64,000 nucleotides of DNA, from NCBI GenBank assembly GCA_900552565.1, contig USAK01000001.1:1-64000 (forward strand), written 5' to 3'. The stretch comes from an uncultured Selenomonas sp. GTDB taxonomy: Bacteria; Bacillota; Negativicutes; Selenomonadales; Selenomonadaceae. Both the position numbers and the translations under genes were made by a program. Under the pieces are notes generated by a model that had not been told where the DNA came from, did no database searches, and saw only the letters and a list, made by a program, of their open reading frames with translations. Positions 37,368 to 47,546 of the stretch are shown in pieces (the stretch's first letter is position 1; each line of letters opens with the position of its first letter).

Positions 37368-38462
37368 TTATTCTCCTATGAGATGCAGCGCGAGTTCGGC
37401 ATTGCGCGCCGCGAGGTCACGCAGCTTGGCCAGAAGTTCGGCATTGCGCTTGCGGAAGACCGCTTTGTCATTCCATTTGCGGCGGATTTCCGCCATGAGC
37501 TCATCGGCCGTGACATCATCGAGGCTGCCGACCGGCTTTTCCCCGATGGAATCAAGGAAGCGGTCAATCTTCGGGTCGTACGAGATGCCAATCATCGGCA
37601 CGCCCATAACGCCTGCAAAAATCAGTGCATGCAGACGGATGGCCAGCATGAGGTCCATATTGCCGACAAGCGACAGAAACTCACTCGTCGTGTACTCATC
37701 TTTGAGAACGGTACACGGCTCATGCGTGCGCTCCGCAATGGATTCTGCCGCATGCACATCCTCGGGGAACTGCATGGGCAGGAAAACGACACGCGCCGAA
37801 AGCTCCCTGACAATGCGGTCAGAGACTTCTGCCATGACTTCTTTGAAATGGGTCTCATGCTGCCAGTCGCGCACGGAAATGCCCACAACAGGCTCTGCTC
37901 CATCGGCATGGTAGGCATGGAAGATGGCCCTGCCCGCCGCTTTGTCCACGGGATGAATGGCCAGCACAGGGTCGGCCGTGCATTCAATCACAGGCTTCGT
38001 GATGCCGAGCCGTGCAAGTTCAGCCAGAGACCCCTGATCCCGCACCGTGATGAGATTGACGTGGTTGCCAATCATGCGCATGGCAAATTCTGCCACACTG
38101 CCGATGATGGGTCCGATGCCCTGCGCGTAAAGCATGACTTTCTTGCGCATGACCAGCGCCAGAAAGATGATCGCCAGATAGTAATAGAGGCTGCGGCGGC
38201 TCGTGACATTCTGCAGCAGGCTGCCCCCGCCGCTGATGAGCAGGTCCGCATGCCAGAGAGCTTTTATGATTGAAGGAAACCCCAGCCACGAGATGGCTTC
38301 CACCCCATGGCGTTTGCTCGTATCGGCAGGGCTTGCCGAGATTACCGTGATATGAAGTTTTGGGTCGAGATCACCGAGTACTTCCAGCATCGCCGACAGC
38401 ATGGCTTCATCGCCGGCATTCTTGGAGCCGTAGTATCCCGATACGACAATCCTTCTCTCCAT
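37368..38462 (-). CDS. csaB: Polysaccharide pyruvyl transferase CsaB
   Basis: Adds pyruvate ketals to a secondary cell-wall polymer, the ligand for SLH-domain proteins. 364 residues: VVSGYYGSKNAGDEAMLSAML and the mid-protein GGGSLLQNVTSRRSLYYYL plus MLYAQGIGPI are CsaB family signatures; two Rossmann-like halves are evident. In Negativicutes this modification tethers the outer membrane to the cell wall through SLH-bearing proteins. The start ATG shares one base with the TGA of the DUF5693 gene upstream (TGATG), so the two are translationally coupled. Confidence 0.95.
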   Translation of the reverse strand: MERRIVVSGYYGSKNAGDEAMLSAMLEVLGDLDPKLHITVISASPADTSKRHGVEAISWLGFPSIIKALWHADLLISGGGSLLQNVTSRRSLYYYLAIIFLALVMRKKVMLYAQGIGPIIGSVAEFAMRMIGNHVNLITVRDQGSLAELARLGITKPVIECTADPVLAIHPVDKAAGRAIFHAYHADGAEPVVGISVRDWQHETHFKEVMAEVSDRIVRELSARVVFLPMQFPEDVHAAESIAERTHEPCTVLKDEYTTSEFLSLVGNMDLMLAIRLHALIFAGVMGVPMIGISYDPKIDRFLDSIGEKPVGSLDDVTADELMAEIRRKWNDKAVFRKRNAELLAKLRDLAARNAELALHLIGE

Positions 38463-40525
38463 CAGTCTGCTTTACTCCCCTTTTTCCCTGCTCTGGCCAT
38501 GACAGCCTGCCAGAGCTCTACCAGAATCATAGCGACAGCACCAATGCCGGCGCCAAGAACGATACCGCCGATGCCGCGCATGAACGACATGTATACCGGC
38601 GTGCGCATATGTGCAAATGTCTCAACCATGGAACCCTGACCAATCGTCGCGATGAGCACGAGGGCAAAGAATACCATCGTCGGCCATTTGCGGAAGAAGG
38701 CCATCGCCGCGAGCATGAAGGCCGGATGGCCAATCAGAAGCTCCTTCGTGCGCGGACGCGCATAGAACGCCTGCTCAAGGAATGCGCGGAAACGCAGTTC
38801 CGTCTGCGAGACCGGCATGCCCGAAGTATGGCCGCTGCGTGCGACAAAGACAACGCCGGCCACCAGTACGACCAGCATGACGAGCAGCGTCTTGATTTTT
38901 ACCGGCATGTCAAGGATGCGTTTGAGCTGTTCCATGACACCTTCCGTATCATCCATGCGCCCATCGAAGATATCGAAACGCTGCAGGAAGGCAATGCCGA
39001 CAAGGATGAGCGGCAGGACAAACGTCAGCTTGATGCCGCGGAAAATGTTGAATTCAAGGAAATACTGCGTATCGGCAAGCGAAGCCGAGAGATACGCGGC
39101 ACCGACATACGACAGGGCGCCCGTAACAAAGAGGGCAATGGCCGCCGTCACGATAAGGCGCGGCAAGGCGATGCGCGCTTTGTCCTTATAGGCGCGCACA
39201 CGGTCGAGCTGGAAGATGACAGCAATTGCCGGGAACAGATTGGCACTGGCCAGAGCCGCGACGACGCGGATTTTCGAACCGTTGCCCATGAGCACCGGCA
39301 CCGCAGCCAGCAGGCCAAAGACGACCAACAGAATGTACTGATAACGCGTGCGGGCATTGAGGCGCGGGATGACAAGCGAAAGATAAAGGACGCCCGCAGC
39401 GGCCACGCCGAGCATGACGAGAGCGCGCAGATATTTCGAGGCATTGTAGATGTCAAACGTGCCGGCCTTGCCAATCGTATAGCCATGGGCCACAAGCTTG
39501 TCATGCGTTGCCTTGAAGTAATTCATATTCGTCTCGAGCAGACTCATATTCGGCGACGGCTTGTCATAGATGCGCAGCAGGTCGATGCGGATATTGCGTT
39601 CCTCATCCGTATTCGACCAACGTTCGACGGCCGTATCAATCTTGAGCTTCGGCTGCTCATCCTTCGGGATGGAGTAGAGACGTGCGACATGGTCATAGCC
39701 AAGGCCTTTGGCAATCTCATTCATGCCATCCTGCTTATAGAACTGCAGCTGCGTGACGGCCTCGATAAGGCCGAGGTTGATCTGGCGCGCTTTCATCTCA
39801 TCGACAGTCGTCTGCAGGGCCTTTGGCGCACCGAGCGTCTGCTGACCGGAGAAAACAATTTCCGAGATATCAAAGCCATCGAGGCGATTGAAGACCGCCT
39901 TGACGTCATCCGGCGTGCAGTCGTCGTAATTGCTCGGACGCGCGAGTACATGGAAGCCGGCATCATTGACCGCTTTCATCTCATCGGTCGGCATGCCGAG
40001 ATTCATCTTGAGGAACGATTCATACTGTGCCTTGACGGCCAGTACTTCCTCACCGCCAACCTGCATCGGCGTCACGCGGTCGCTGCCCAGGCGGCGGATG
40101 AGGTCTTCCTTGACTTCGCGGTACGTCTGAGCGTCGTGGCCGACCACATAGACTTCCGTACCGCTGATTTTGCCCGCAGCGACAAGCTGACGCCACATCG
40201 GGTCCTCAAGCGTACCTGCATGGTAGTTTGCCAGAATCTGGCTGCCGGCAATAGCCGTCGCCTTGCCGTTGTCATTGAGTTTCTTGAATGTCGTCTCGTA
40301 AACAGCCAGTGACGAAATGCCCGCGTCCTTTGCTTTTTCCAGCACGACGCTTTCCGGCAGGCCTTCGCGCTGAGCAAGAGCCTGCAGGCCTTCGTAGTCA
40401 ATGGCGAGGTCGACCTGGCGGTTGGCCCGTTCTACCGCATGGCGCTGGAAGCTGATGGCCAGTGCGGCTAAAAGGCCGACAATGATGACCAGCACCAGAA
40501 TGCGGTTATACTTGAATCCCTTCAT
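38462..40525 (-). CDS. DUF5693 polytopic membrane protein
   Basis: 687 residues of the DUF5693 family. An N-terminal helix (ILVLVIIVGLLAALAISF) precedes a large extracytoplasmic domain (about 35-340) with a repeated TIM-barrel-like flavour (VVLEKAKDAGISSLAVYETT; LGLIEAVTQLQFYKQDGMNEI). About nine further membrane helices follow (LRALVMLGVAAAGVLYLSLVI; YILLVVFGLLAAVPVLMG). The family is regularly found beside csaB in Firmicutes, and here the genes overlap by one base. A role in assembling or flipping the pyruvylated polymer is plausible but unproven. Confidence 0.88.
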   Translation of the reverse strand: MKGFKYNRILVLVIIVGLLAALAISFQRHAVERANRQVDLAIDYEGLQALAQREGLPESVVLEKAKDAGISSLAVYETTFKKLNDNGKATAIAGSQILANYHAGTLEDPMWRQLVAAGKISGTEVYVVGHDAQTYREVKEDLIRRLGSDRVTPMQVGGEEVLAVKAQYESFLKMNLGMPTDEMKAVNDAGFHVLARPSNYDDCTPDDVKAVFNRLDGFDISEIVFSGQQTLGAPKALQTTVDEMKARQINLGLIEAVTQLQFYKQDGMNEIAKGLGYDHVARLYSIPKDEQPKLKIDTAVERWSNTDEERNIRIDLLRIYDKPSPNMSLLETNMNYFKATHDKLVAHGYTIGKAGTFDIYNASKYLRALVMLGVAAAGVLYLSLVIPRLNARTRYQYILLVVFGLLAAVPVLMGNGSKIRVVAALASANLFPAIAVIFQLDRVRAYKDKARIALPRLIVTAAIALFVTGALSYVGAAYLSASLADTQYFLEFNIFRGIKLTFVLPLILVGIAFLQRFDIFDGRMDDTEGVMEQLKRILDMPVKIKTLLVMLVVLVAGVVFVARSGHTSGMPVSQTELRFRAFLEQAFYARPRTKELLIGHPAFMLAAMAFFRKWPTMVFFALVLIATIGQGSMVETFAHMRTPVYMSFMRGIGGIVLGAGIGAVAMILVELWQAVMARAGKKGSKAD

Positions 40526-40551
40526 CTAATCCACCTTATCTTAAAAATCCA

Positions 40552-41241
40552 TTATTCTTCGCCCGCCCGGACAATCACGCTGCCTTCCTGCTGCGTAACG
40601 GATACCACGCGCATGGAAAGAGGCAGCTGCTCCGGCTTGACCAGAGGGATGCGCCCGAGCGTATCGCCGAGACGTGCCGTGCCAAACGGCGAATTCTGTA
40701 TATCGAACTGCTCCGTCTCAAAATACAGTGTGCCGTCATCGGCCACGATATGGCCGACAAGTGCGACCTGGGCCTTGCGTCCCAAGAGATTGGCATCCGC
40801 CGTCACGAGAACATTTTCATCTGTAATGTGCACTTCGACATTATCTGCCTTGCTTATCTTGCGAGCCAAAGCCTCGCGCAGGCCGTTCTCATCGAACATG
40901 GCAGTGAGCGAAAGGGCCTCAGCACTGTTGAGTGCCAAACGGCCTTTGGCAAATGACGTCATATCAAGCTCCGTTTTGCGGCCGTCAAGAGACATCTCGC
41001 GGACGCGCAACTGGCCGACCTGACCGTCTTTCACCGTGACCGCCATCGTATCGGCGCGGCCTAAGAGCAGCATGAGACGCGGCGAAGCAGTCAGCTCCAC
41101 ATTGACATCCGGCGTCGCGAATTTCTGGGAAAGCCGGCTCTCGAGGGCACTTTCAACGACAGGCGGCAACAAAAGCTCGCCGAGCACGATTAATATTATG
41201 AAGAACAAGCCCGTAATAGTCAAGGTTTTTCGCAATTTCAT
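40552..41241 (-). CDS. DUF2993 (LmeA-like) family protein
   Basis: About 229 residues: an N-terminal anchor (TLTITGLFFIILIVLGELLL) then the DUF2993 fold (LESRLSQKFATPDVNVELTASPRLMLLLGRADTMAVTV...LRVREMSLDGRKTELDM). Family members bind lipids or envelope polymers; actinobacterial LmeA acts in lipomannan maturation. Start uncertain: ATG 41241 lies close to AGGTG, while TTG 41235 (M-R-K-T-L-T) has better spacing. It lies between prfB and the DUF5693 gene, in a gene run with secA. Confidence 0.85.
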   Translation of the reverse strand: MKLRKTLTITGLFFIILIVLGELLLPPVVESALESRLSQKFATPDVNVELTASPRLMLLLGRADTMAVTVKDGQVGQLRVREMSLDGRKTELDMTSFAKGRLALNSAEALSLTAMFDENGLREALARKISKADNVEVHITDENVLVTADANLLGRKAQVALVGHIVADDGTLYFETEQFDIQNSPFGTARLGDTLGRIPLVKPEQLPLSMRVVSVTQQEGSVIVRAGEE

Positions 41242-41300
41242 CACCTGCCAACGGAACAAGGAGCCAGGAGCACTGCTCCTGACTCCTATGAAAACACGAC

Positions 41301-42407
41301 TTAGATTTCATGATTTGCTTTCGCGGCGAGAAACGCGCGGATAAACATATCAATATCGCCATCCATGACGGCCTGTACATTGCCGGTCTCAACATTCGTG
41401 CGGTGGTCCTTGACCATCGTGTACGGCTGGAATACGTACGAACGAATCTGGCTGCCCCACTCGATTTTCTGCTGGTCGCCTTCGAGTTTGGCAAGCTCAG
41501 CTTCCTTTTTCTCCATCTCGAGCTCAAAGAGCTTGGCACGCAACATCTTCAGGCACTGCTCACGGTTCTGCAGCTGAGAACGCTCGTTCTGGCACTGCAC
41601 GACGATGCCCGTCGGAATATGCGTCATGCGGACAGCCGAAGACGTCTTGTTGATGTGCTGGCCGCCGGCGCCCGATGCACGGTACGTATCGACACGGACA
41701 TCCGACATATTGATGTTGACTTCGACGTTGTCATCGATTTCCGGCATGATGTCACAGGCCGCAAACGACGTATGGCGGCGTGCCTGCGCATCAAACGGCG
41801 AAATGCGCACGAGGCGGTGAATGCCCTTTTCCGAACGCAGGAAGCCGTAGGCGTTATGTCCCTTGATGAAGAGCGTGGCGCTCTTGACGCCGGCCTCATC
41901 GCCCGGCAGCAGGTCAGCCGTCTCGACGGTGAAGCCATGGCGCTCGGCCCAGCGGCCGTACATGCGCAGGAGCATCTGTGTCCAGTCCTGTGCCTCCGTT
42001 CCGCCCGCACCTGCGTGCAGCGTCAGGATGGCATTGTTGGCATCATAAGGGCCGGAGAGCAGGACCTCAAGCTGCAGATTCTCAAGGCCTTCCGATACAG
42101 CCGCGAGTTCCGCCTTGACATCGTCTTCCATGCTCTCATCCTGTTCTTCCATGCCCATTTCCCAAAGAGTCTGGGCATCTTCAAACTTCGAGACGAGATG
42201 CTTGTACTTATCGACGCTGATTTTAACGTCATTGAGTTCCTGATTGATTTTCTGGGCTTTTTCCGCATCATCCCAGAAGGATGGTTCGCCCATCTTATAT
42301 TCGAGCTCGGCAATCTTCTCTTCTTTCGCCGGAACCTCAAGGGACTCGCCCATCTGGTCCAGCTTTGTCTTGAGCTCGCCAAGCTGCGGTTTGATATCTT
42401 CGAGCAT
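41301..42407 (-). CDS. prfB: Peptide chain release factor 2, without programmed frameshift
   Basis: Class I release factor for UGA/UAA. 368 residues starting MLEDIKPQLGELKTKLDQMG; GAGGQHINKTSSAVR carries the catalytic GGQ, and RISPFDAQARRH the SPF tripeptide that reads UGA and UAA. In most bacteria prfB is interrupted near codon 25 by an in-frame UGA (CTTTGAC) needing a +1 shift. Here the same place reads GAG TCC CTT GAG GTT CCG, an uninterrupted frame, so the classic autoregulation is absent. Downstream of secA, as in B. subtilis. Confidence 0.98.
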   Translation of the reverse strand: MLEDIKPQLGELKTKLDQMGESLEVPAKEEKIAELEYKMGEPSFWDDAEKAQKINQELNDVKISVDKYKHLVSKFEDAQTLWEMGMEEQDESMEDDVKAELAAVSEGLENLQLEVLLSGPYDANNAILTLHAGAGGTEAQDWTQMLLRMYGRWAERHGFTVETADLLPGDEAGVKSATLFIKGHNAYGFLRSEKGIHRLVRISPFDAQARRHTSFAACDIMPEIDDNVEVNINMSDVRVDTYRASGAGGQHINKTSSAVRMTHIPTGIVVQCQNERSQLQNREQCLKMLRAKLFELEMEKKEAELAKLEGDQQKIEWGSQIRSYVFQPYTMVKDHRTNVETGNVQAVMDGDIDMFIRAFLAAKANHEI

Positions 42408-42475
42408 AATTTCCTTTCCTCTAATCTTATTGTATCAACGTACCATTCTATCGTTATCTTACGGGCAACGGTCCG

Positions 42476-45112
42476 TCACTGGTCCCTGCCGCAGCAGTTC
42501 TTGTACTTTTTGCCGCTGCCGCACGGGCATGGGTCGTTGCGTCCGACTTTCTTACCGTCTTTAGTCACAGGCTTTTTCTTTGCCTCAGCCGCACTGACGT
42601 CGTCGCCATGCGAAGCCTGTGCATTCTGCAGATGGTCCTGCAGCTGGGATTTCTGGCTCTTGATGATTTCTTCCATCTTGGCCTTGTCCTGTGCCGAAGC
42701 CTCCGCCGGCTGGCTGGAAGCTGCCTGAGCTGCAGCAGCCTGCTGTGCAGCCTGCTGCTCCGGCGTGATGATGCTGACGTGGTACATGAGCGAAGCAATC
42801 TGGTCCTGAATTGCGGCTTCCATCTCCTCGAACATATCGAGGGCCTCAATCTTGTACTCGACGAGCGGGTTGCGCTGGCCATAGGCGCGCAGATTGATGC
42901 CGTCGCGCAGCATATCCATATGGTCGAGGTGTTCCATCCACTTGTTGTCGACAACACGCAGCATGACGACCTTCTCGAGTTCGCGCATATTCTCTTCGCC
43001 AAAGAGAAGCTCGCGGCTGTGATAGCCTTCCTCGGCAAGATTTTCAAGCGTTTCCTGCAGTTCGTCGCGGCTCATGGCAGCGAGCTCTTCCTTCTTGAGA
43101 CGGCCCTGCGGTGCGTAAATCTTCTCCGCGTCTTCGATGAGGCCATCGAGCTGCCATTCCTCCGGATAGAGGTCAGCATTGGCATACTGGTCCATCTCCG
43201 CGCGGATGATGTGCTTGACCATGCCCATGATGTTCTCGCGCAGGTTTTCGCCGAAGAGAATCTTGCGGCGTTCGCCGTACATGACTTCACGCTGCTGGTT
43301 CATGACATCATCGTATTCGAGGACGTGTTTGCGGATATCAAAGTTGCGGGCTTCGACCTTCTTCTGGGCATGCTCGATAGAGTTCGTGATGAGCTTGTGT
43401 TCAATCGGCTCATCTTCGTCCATGCCGAGCTTATCCATGATGCCCGAAATGCGGTCCGAAGCGAAGAGACGCAGGAGGTCATCTTCGAGCGACAGGTAGA
43501 AGCGCGATGCGCCGGGGTCGCCCTGACGGCCGGCACGGCCACGCAGCTGGTTATCGATGCGGCGGGACTCATGGCGCTCCGTACCGATGATGAAGAGGCC
43601 GCCGAGTTCCGGCACGCCTTCGCCGAGCTTGATATCCGTACCACGGCCGGCCATGTTCGTCGCAATCGTCACAGCACCCTTCTGACCAGCGCCGGCGATG
43701 ATTTCGGCTTCTTTTTCATGGAACTTCGCGTTGAGTACGTTATGCGGGATGCCGTGCTTCCTGAGGATAGCACTGAGCTCTTCCGACTGCGTGATGGACG
43801 TCGTACCGATGAGGACCGGCTGTCCTTTGGCATGAAGCTCCGTGACGGCCTTGCCGACTGCCTTGTACTTTGCGCGTTTCGTCTTGAAGATGAGGTCCGG
43901 ATAGTCCTTGCGGATGACCGGCTTGTTCGTCGGCACGACGATGACCGGCAGATTGTAAATCTTGAGGAACTCGTCTTCTTCCGTCTTAGCCGTACCAGTC
44001 ATGCCGGCCAGTTTGTCATACATGCGGAAATAATTCTGGAACGTAATGGTCGCGAGCGTCTGACTTTCACGCTGAATCTTGACGCCTTCTTTTGCCTCAA
44101 TGGCCTGATGCAGGCCATCGGAGTAGCGGCGGCCCTCCATGAGGCGGCCCGTGAATTCATCGACAATGACAATCTCGCCATTGCGCACGACGTAATCGCG
44201 GTCGCGCTTCATCAGAGCTTTAGCGCGCAGCGCTGCCGTGAAGCAGTGGGAAAGCTCAATGTTTTCCGGTGCGTAGAGGTTGTTGATGCCGAGGATTTTC
44301 TCGACTTTCGGAATCGTGCTGTCTGCCGGCGCTACGGTCTTCTGCTTTTCATCGACCGTGTAGTCAACGCCTTCCTTGAGACCGGAAACAGCCTTGGCCA
44401 TAACCGCATACATATCGGTCGACTTCGAGCCAGGGCCGGAAATAATCAGCGGCGTGCGGGCTTCATCGATGAGGATGGAATCCACCTCATCGACGATGGC
44501 ATAATGAAGCTTGCGCTGAACCATCTGCTCCGGATAGATGACCATGTTGTCACGCAGATAGTCAAAACCGAATTCGTTGTTCGTACCGAACGTGACATCG
44601 CGGCTGTAAGCGAATTTACGCTCAGGGAAGTCCATGTCATGCACGACGAGGCCGACCGTCAGGCCGAGGAAACGGTACAGACGGCCCATGTCCTCGCTGT
44701 CGCGCTTGGCCAGATAGTCATTGACCGTGACCATATGGACACCTTCGCCCGTCAGAGCATTGAGATATACCGGCAGGGTTGCCACGAGGGTCTTACCTTC
44801 ACCAGTACGCATCTCAGCGATTTTGCCCTCGTGCAGGCACATGCCGCCGATGAGCTGTACATCGAAATGGCGCATGCCGAGCACGCGGCGCGAAGCTTCA
44901 CGCACGACGGCAAAAGCCTCGGGCAGGATATCTTCAAGTGTCTCACCTGCGGCAAGGCGCTCACGGAATTTATTCGTATAGCCCGTCAGCTTGTCGTCCG
45001 TAAGAGCCTGCATCTGCGGCTCCAGCGCATTGATCTTGTCGACCACTTTGCGGTAACGGGCAATCTCTTTATCGTTATTGTCACCTAAGAATCTCTTGAT
45101 GAATCCCAGCAA
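42476..45112 (-). CDS. secA: Protein translocase ATPase SecA
   Basis: Motor of Sec-dependent export. About 878 residues: DEAD-motor I ([34 protein letters not shown]), preprotein cross-linking domain, motor II ([26 protein letters not shown]), helical scaffold and an Ala/Gln-rich linker to a C-terminal SEC-C zinc motif ([13 protein letters not shown]). Start TTG 45112 (M-L-G-F-I-K-R-F-L) has AAGGAG 8 nt upstream; the in-frame GTG at 45121 overlaps that Shine-Dalgarno. It leads a gene run through prfB, DUF2993 and DUF5693 to csaB, expressed from the promoter at 45210-45238. Confidence 0.98.
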   Translation of the reverse strand: MLGFIKRFLGDNNDKEIARYRKVVDKINALEPQMQALTDDKLTGYTNKFRERLAAGETLEDILPEAFAVVREASRRVLGMRHFDVQLIGGMCLHEGKIAEMRTGEGKTLVATLPVYLNALTGEGVHMVTVNDYLAKRDSEDMGRLYRFLGLTVGLVVHDMDFPERKFAYSRDVTFGTNNEFGFDYLRDNMVIYPEQMVQRKLHYAIVDEVDSILIDEARTPLIISGPGSKSTDMYAVMAKAVSGLKEGVDYTVDEKQKTVAPADSTIPKVEKILGINNLYAPENIELSHCFTAALRAKALMKRDRDYVVRNGEIVIVDEFTGRLMEGRRYSDGLHQAIEAKEGVKIQRESQTLATITFQNYFRMYDKLAGMTGTAKTEEDEFLKIYNLPVIVVPTNKPVIRKDYPDLIFKTKRAKYKAVGKAVTELHAKGQPVLIGTTSITQSEELSAILRKHGIPHNVLNAKFHEKEAEIIAGAGQKGAVTIATNMAGRGTDIKLGEGVPELGGLFIIGTERHESRRIDNQLRGRAGRQGDPGASRFYLSLEDDLLRLFASDRISGIMDKLGMDEDEPIEHKLITNSIEHAQKKVEARNFDIRKHVLEYDDVMNQQREVMYGERRKILFGENLRENIMGMVKHIIRAEMDQYANADLYPEEWQLDGLIEDAEKIYAPQGRLKKEELAAMSRDELQETLENLAEEGYHSRELLFGEENMRELEKVVMLRVVDNKWMEHLDHMDMLRDGINLRAYGQRNPLVEYKIEALDMFEEMEAAIQDQIASLMYHVSIITPEQQAAQQAAAAQAASSQPAEASAQDKAKMEEIIKSQKSQLQDHLQNAQASHGDDVSAAEAKKKPVTKDGKKVGRNDPCPCGSGKKYKNCCGRDQ

Positions 45113-45209
45113 ACAAATCACTCCTTCTGCTTTGCTGCATGTGCTTAGAAAGGAAGCATCATTGAAAAAGATTCCGTGCCATGCTCCCTTATAGTTAGCC
45201 TACCTTACA

Positions 45210-45238
45210 ATATTATCAGACTGACCTTTAGAAGTCAA
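45210..45238 (-). promoter_or_regulatory. Promoter of the secA gene run
   Basis: On the minus strand: -35 TTGACT, 17-nt spacer, -10 TAATAT, about 98 nt before the secA start codon. The leader between is otherwise unremarkable. Confidence 0.82.
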
Positions 45239-45306
45239 TTTTCCCTTTGTTATGCTTTCCTTAAATCTCTCTGCTTCCCTATTCTTTAGGATGAAGGTAA
45301 TGAAAC

Positions 45307-46161
45307 TCATGAATTCACCGCAGAAAGATGACGGAAATTCACCGGTACGGCATTCTCTTCCTGCAGCGCCCGTTTTACCTTTGGCGAGGTGATGGCCCGC
45401 AGCTCTTCTTCAAAATCGTGCTGCCAGCCGCTGTCCTGCTGCAGAATGTCATTATGAATGCCGGGATGCATCATGACTTCGGTCGTGCCGTCCTTCATGG
45501 TATGGATGACATGCAAAAGTTCTGCCTCGCTGACTGCCTCGCCAGCCACAATGCCGGCAAAATGCTCCGGCGTCAAGAGGCCCTGCTTCTTTGCCTTATA
45601 TTTGGCCAGACGCGCCAGCGTGCCCAGACCGAGTCTGCCGACGAGCTGGCCAAGACCGCCGAACGAACCGGCAAACAGCGGCGTGCACGGCGTGCGCATC
45701 GCGCGGATGCCAGCCTGTTTGGTTAAATCAATCACGATATCGATGATGCCGGGCAGTGTGTGCATATGCTGGTGGCTGTCGACGTGCGAAATGGGCACAC
45801 CCGTATTCTCGACCCTGCGCAGCTGTGCCGCGAGTTCACGCCGCACCTCTTCCAGATTGACTTTGCCGCGCAGGTACTGACCGAGCAGGGCATTATGGTC
45901 CGGATAAAAAACACCATCTTTTGTTACCAGGGAAGGAATCTCTTCGGGCGGCAGGATAGGACGGCCATCGACCAGTGTAAAATGAACGCCAAGACCGAGC
46001 TCTTCATAGCGCCGTGCCAGGGCGATGGCCCCGGCAAAAGCGCGTCCGCCCGGCATCACCGTTGCAGAACGCAGGCAGCCCTCGCGCAGCCCCTTTTCTA
46101 CGGCTGCATTGATATCTTCATGGCGGCCAAAGTCATCGGCATTGACAATGATGTATTTCAA
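45307..46161 (-). CDS. YdjC/ChbG-HpnK family carbohydrate deacetylase
   Basis: About 284 residues of the YdjC superfamily, metal-dependent deacetylases of N-acetylated sugars. KYIIVNADDFGRHEDINAAVEKG gives the Asp pair and first His; ELGLGVHFTLVDGRP and ISHVDSHQHMHTLPGI give further metal/catalytic His and Asp. I prefer TTG 46161 (M-K-Y-I-I-V-N) with GAGG 9 nt upstream; ATG 46176 would add MRCII without a good ribosome-binding site. ChbG acts on chitooligosaccharides and HpnK on hopanoid intermediates; neither pathway is visible here, so the substrate is open. Confidence 0.92.
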   Translation of the reverse strand: MKYIIVNADDFGRHEDINAAVEKGLREGCLRSATVMPGGRAFAGAIALARRYEELGLGVHFTLVDGRPILPPEEIPSLVTKDGVFYPDHNALLGQYLRGKVNLEEVRRELAAQLRRVENTGVPISHVDSHQHMHTLPGIIDIVIDLTKQAGIRAMRTPCTPLFAGSFGGLGQLVGRLGLGTLARLAKYKAKKQGLLTPEHFAGIVAGEAVSEAELLHVIHTMKDGTTEVMMHPGIHNDILQQDSGWQHDFEEELRAITSPKVKRALQEENAVPVNFRHLSAVNS

Positions 46162-46294
46162 GATGATGCACCTCATTTATCTTCATTTGTCTGCTGTCTT
46201 TCTTCAACAATATATACAGCGCACATTATAGCGCAGGAAAGGCATTCTGACAATCTGCCGATGCCGCATCCCGTGTCAGTCCTGAAAAACGGCA

Positions 46295-46320
46295 TAAAAA
46301 AGGAGCCTTTGCAGGCTCCT
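46295..46320 (-). terminator. Intrinsic terminator of hpf
   Basis: AGGAGCCT-GCAA-AGGCTCCT followed by TTTTTTA on the minus strand, just after the hpf stop. Confidence 0.9.
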
Positions 46321-46343
46321 CTGTGTCTTATTCCATTCACGAA

Positions 46344-46889
46344 TCAGTTGCTCGATTCAATGAGGCCATAGTTGCCATCATTGCGGCGATAGACAACGTT
46401 GACATCCTCCGTCTGAGCATCGCGGAATACGAAGAAGTTGTGGTTCAGGAGGTTCATCTCCATGATAGCTTCCTGGACATCCATCGGTTTGACGATGAAT
46501 TTCTTCGTCTTAACGACTTTATACGTATCGCTGTCATCTTTTGCATCCGGCATCGGGCTCGCTTTGAGCTCTTCCGGTTTGAACTGACCCGAACGCAGAC
46601 GGCGGGCAAGTTTCGTCTTCTGTTTATGAATCTGGCGCTCCAGTTTCTCAACGACAAGGTCGATGGACGTGTACATATCCATCGTCGACTCCTCACCGCG
46701 GAGCAGGATGCCGCCCGGAATCGGTACGGTGACTTCGACAATGTGACGGCCCTTCGATACCGTCAGCAGCACCTTGATGTCGCCGACCGTGTCAAAGTAC
46801 TTCGTGACTTTGCCAACGCGTTTCTCCACATATTCCCTCAGGGACGGAGTGATCTCGATATTCTTGCCTCTTACAGTGAATGTTGCCAT
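46344..46889 (-). CDS. hpf: Ribosome hibernation promoting factor, long form
   Basis: Binds the 30S decoding region and dimerises ribosomes into 100S particles in stationary phase. 181 residues: N-terminal beta-alpha-beta domain (MATFTVRGKNIEITPSLREYVEKRV...KGRHIVEVTVPIPGG), a charged linker, and the C-terminal dimerisation domain (YKVVKTKKFIVKPMDVQEAIMEMNLLNHNFFVFRDAQT), which defines the long HPF typical of Firmicutes. ATG 46889 follows AAAGGGG. Monocistronic. The 270-bp upstream region holds a GAATCC...GGATTC hairpin but no recognised RNA motif. Confidence 0.97.
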   Translation of the reverse strand: MATFTVRGKNIEITPSLREYVEKRVGKVTKYFDTVGDIKVLLTVSKGRHIVEVTVPIPGGILLRGEESTMDMYTSIDLVVEKLERQIHKQKTKLARRLRSGQFKPEELKASPMPDAKDDSDTYKVVKTKKFIVKPMDVQEAIMEMNLLNHNFFVFRDAQTEDVNVVYRRNDGNYGLIESSN

Positions 46890-47116
46890 AAGACACATCC
46901 CCTTTCTTATTTCTATGCCGACGAGCGGCACAACTTATCGAGTAAAGCAGAGCGTCAGACTTTACACTTTTATAGATTTGGTACTTTCTGCTGACCACTT
47001 CTGTTTTATACCTGTATTATTCGCCAAAGGGGGCCGAATCCCTTCTTTCGGATTCAATTATTTTATAAAAAATCAGAAACTTATTTTCTTGACTTCCTTC
47101 CCTGTCCGTAAAGTCA

Positions 47117-47146
47117 AGAAAAGCCAGACTCCGAAGAGTCTGGCTT
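47117..47146 (-). terminator. Intrinsic terminator of the cold-shock gene
   Basis: AAGCCAGACTC-TTCG-GAGTCTGGCTT with a C(UUCG)G tetraloop, followed by TTCTTG on the minus strand. Confidence 0.88.
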
Positions 47147-47160
47147 ACGCAATGGACATG

Positions 47161-47361
47161 TTATGCCGTCTTGATGACGTTGGCAGCCTGTGGGCCACGT
47201 GCTCCCTCGACGATCTCGAACTCTACATCCTGACCTTCGTTGAGCGTCTTGAAACCTTCATCCTGAATTGCAGAGAAGTGGACGAATACATCGTCTCCGC
47301 CTTCACGCGCGATGAAGCCATAGCCTTTCTCAGGGCTGAACCATTTTACTTTGCCAACCAT
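47161..47361 (-). CDS. Cold-shock domain protein (CspA family)
   Basis: 66-residue RNA-binding protein: [32 protein letters not shown] contains both RNP motifs (KGYGFI, VFVHF), and [19 protein letters not shown] closes the OB fold. It acts as an RNA chaperone in cold or stationary phase. ATG 47361 has AGGAGG 7 nt upstream; the longer upstream frame is rejected. Monocistronic, with its own terminator. Confidence 0.98.
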   Translation of the reverse strand: MVGKVKWFSPEKGYGFIAREGGDDVFVHFSAIQDEGFKTLNEGQDVEFEIVEGARGPQAANVIKTA

Positions 47362-47546
47362 AATGATTCCTCCTAAACCAAATAGCGAACCGTCAGGATA
47401 AATACACACCCTGACTCATTCTGATTATACTGAGCTGACAAGGCCTTGTCAATGACACAACCTACGATACCTATCATGTATACAGAAGTTCAATCGTTCA
47501 AAACCATTTGTATGCGGAGAACCTACGGCAGCAGAAAGCAGCGGCA

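Noticed and set aside
42608..45088. Open plus-strand frame of about 825 codons opposite secA
   Set aside because: A mirror frame of a long GC-rich gene; no ribosome-binding site and no recognisable domain. The same applies to long frames opposite dnaK, DUF5693, hemW/lepA and sdhA/sdhB.
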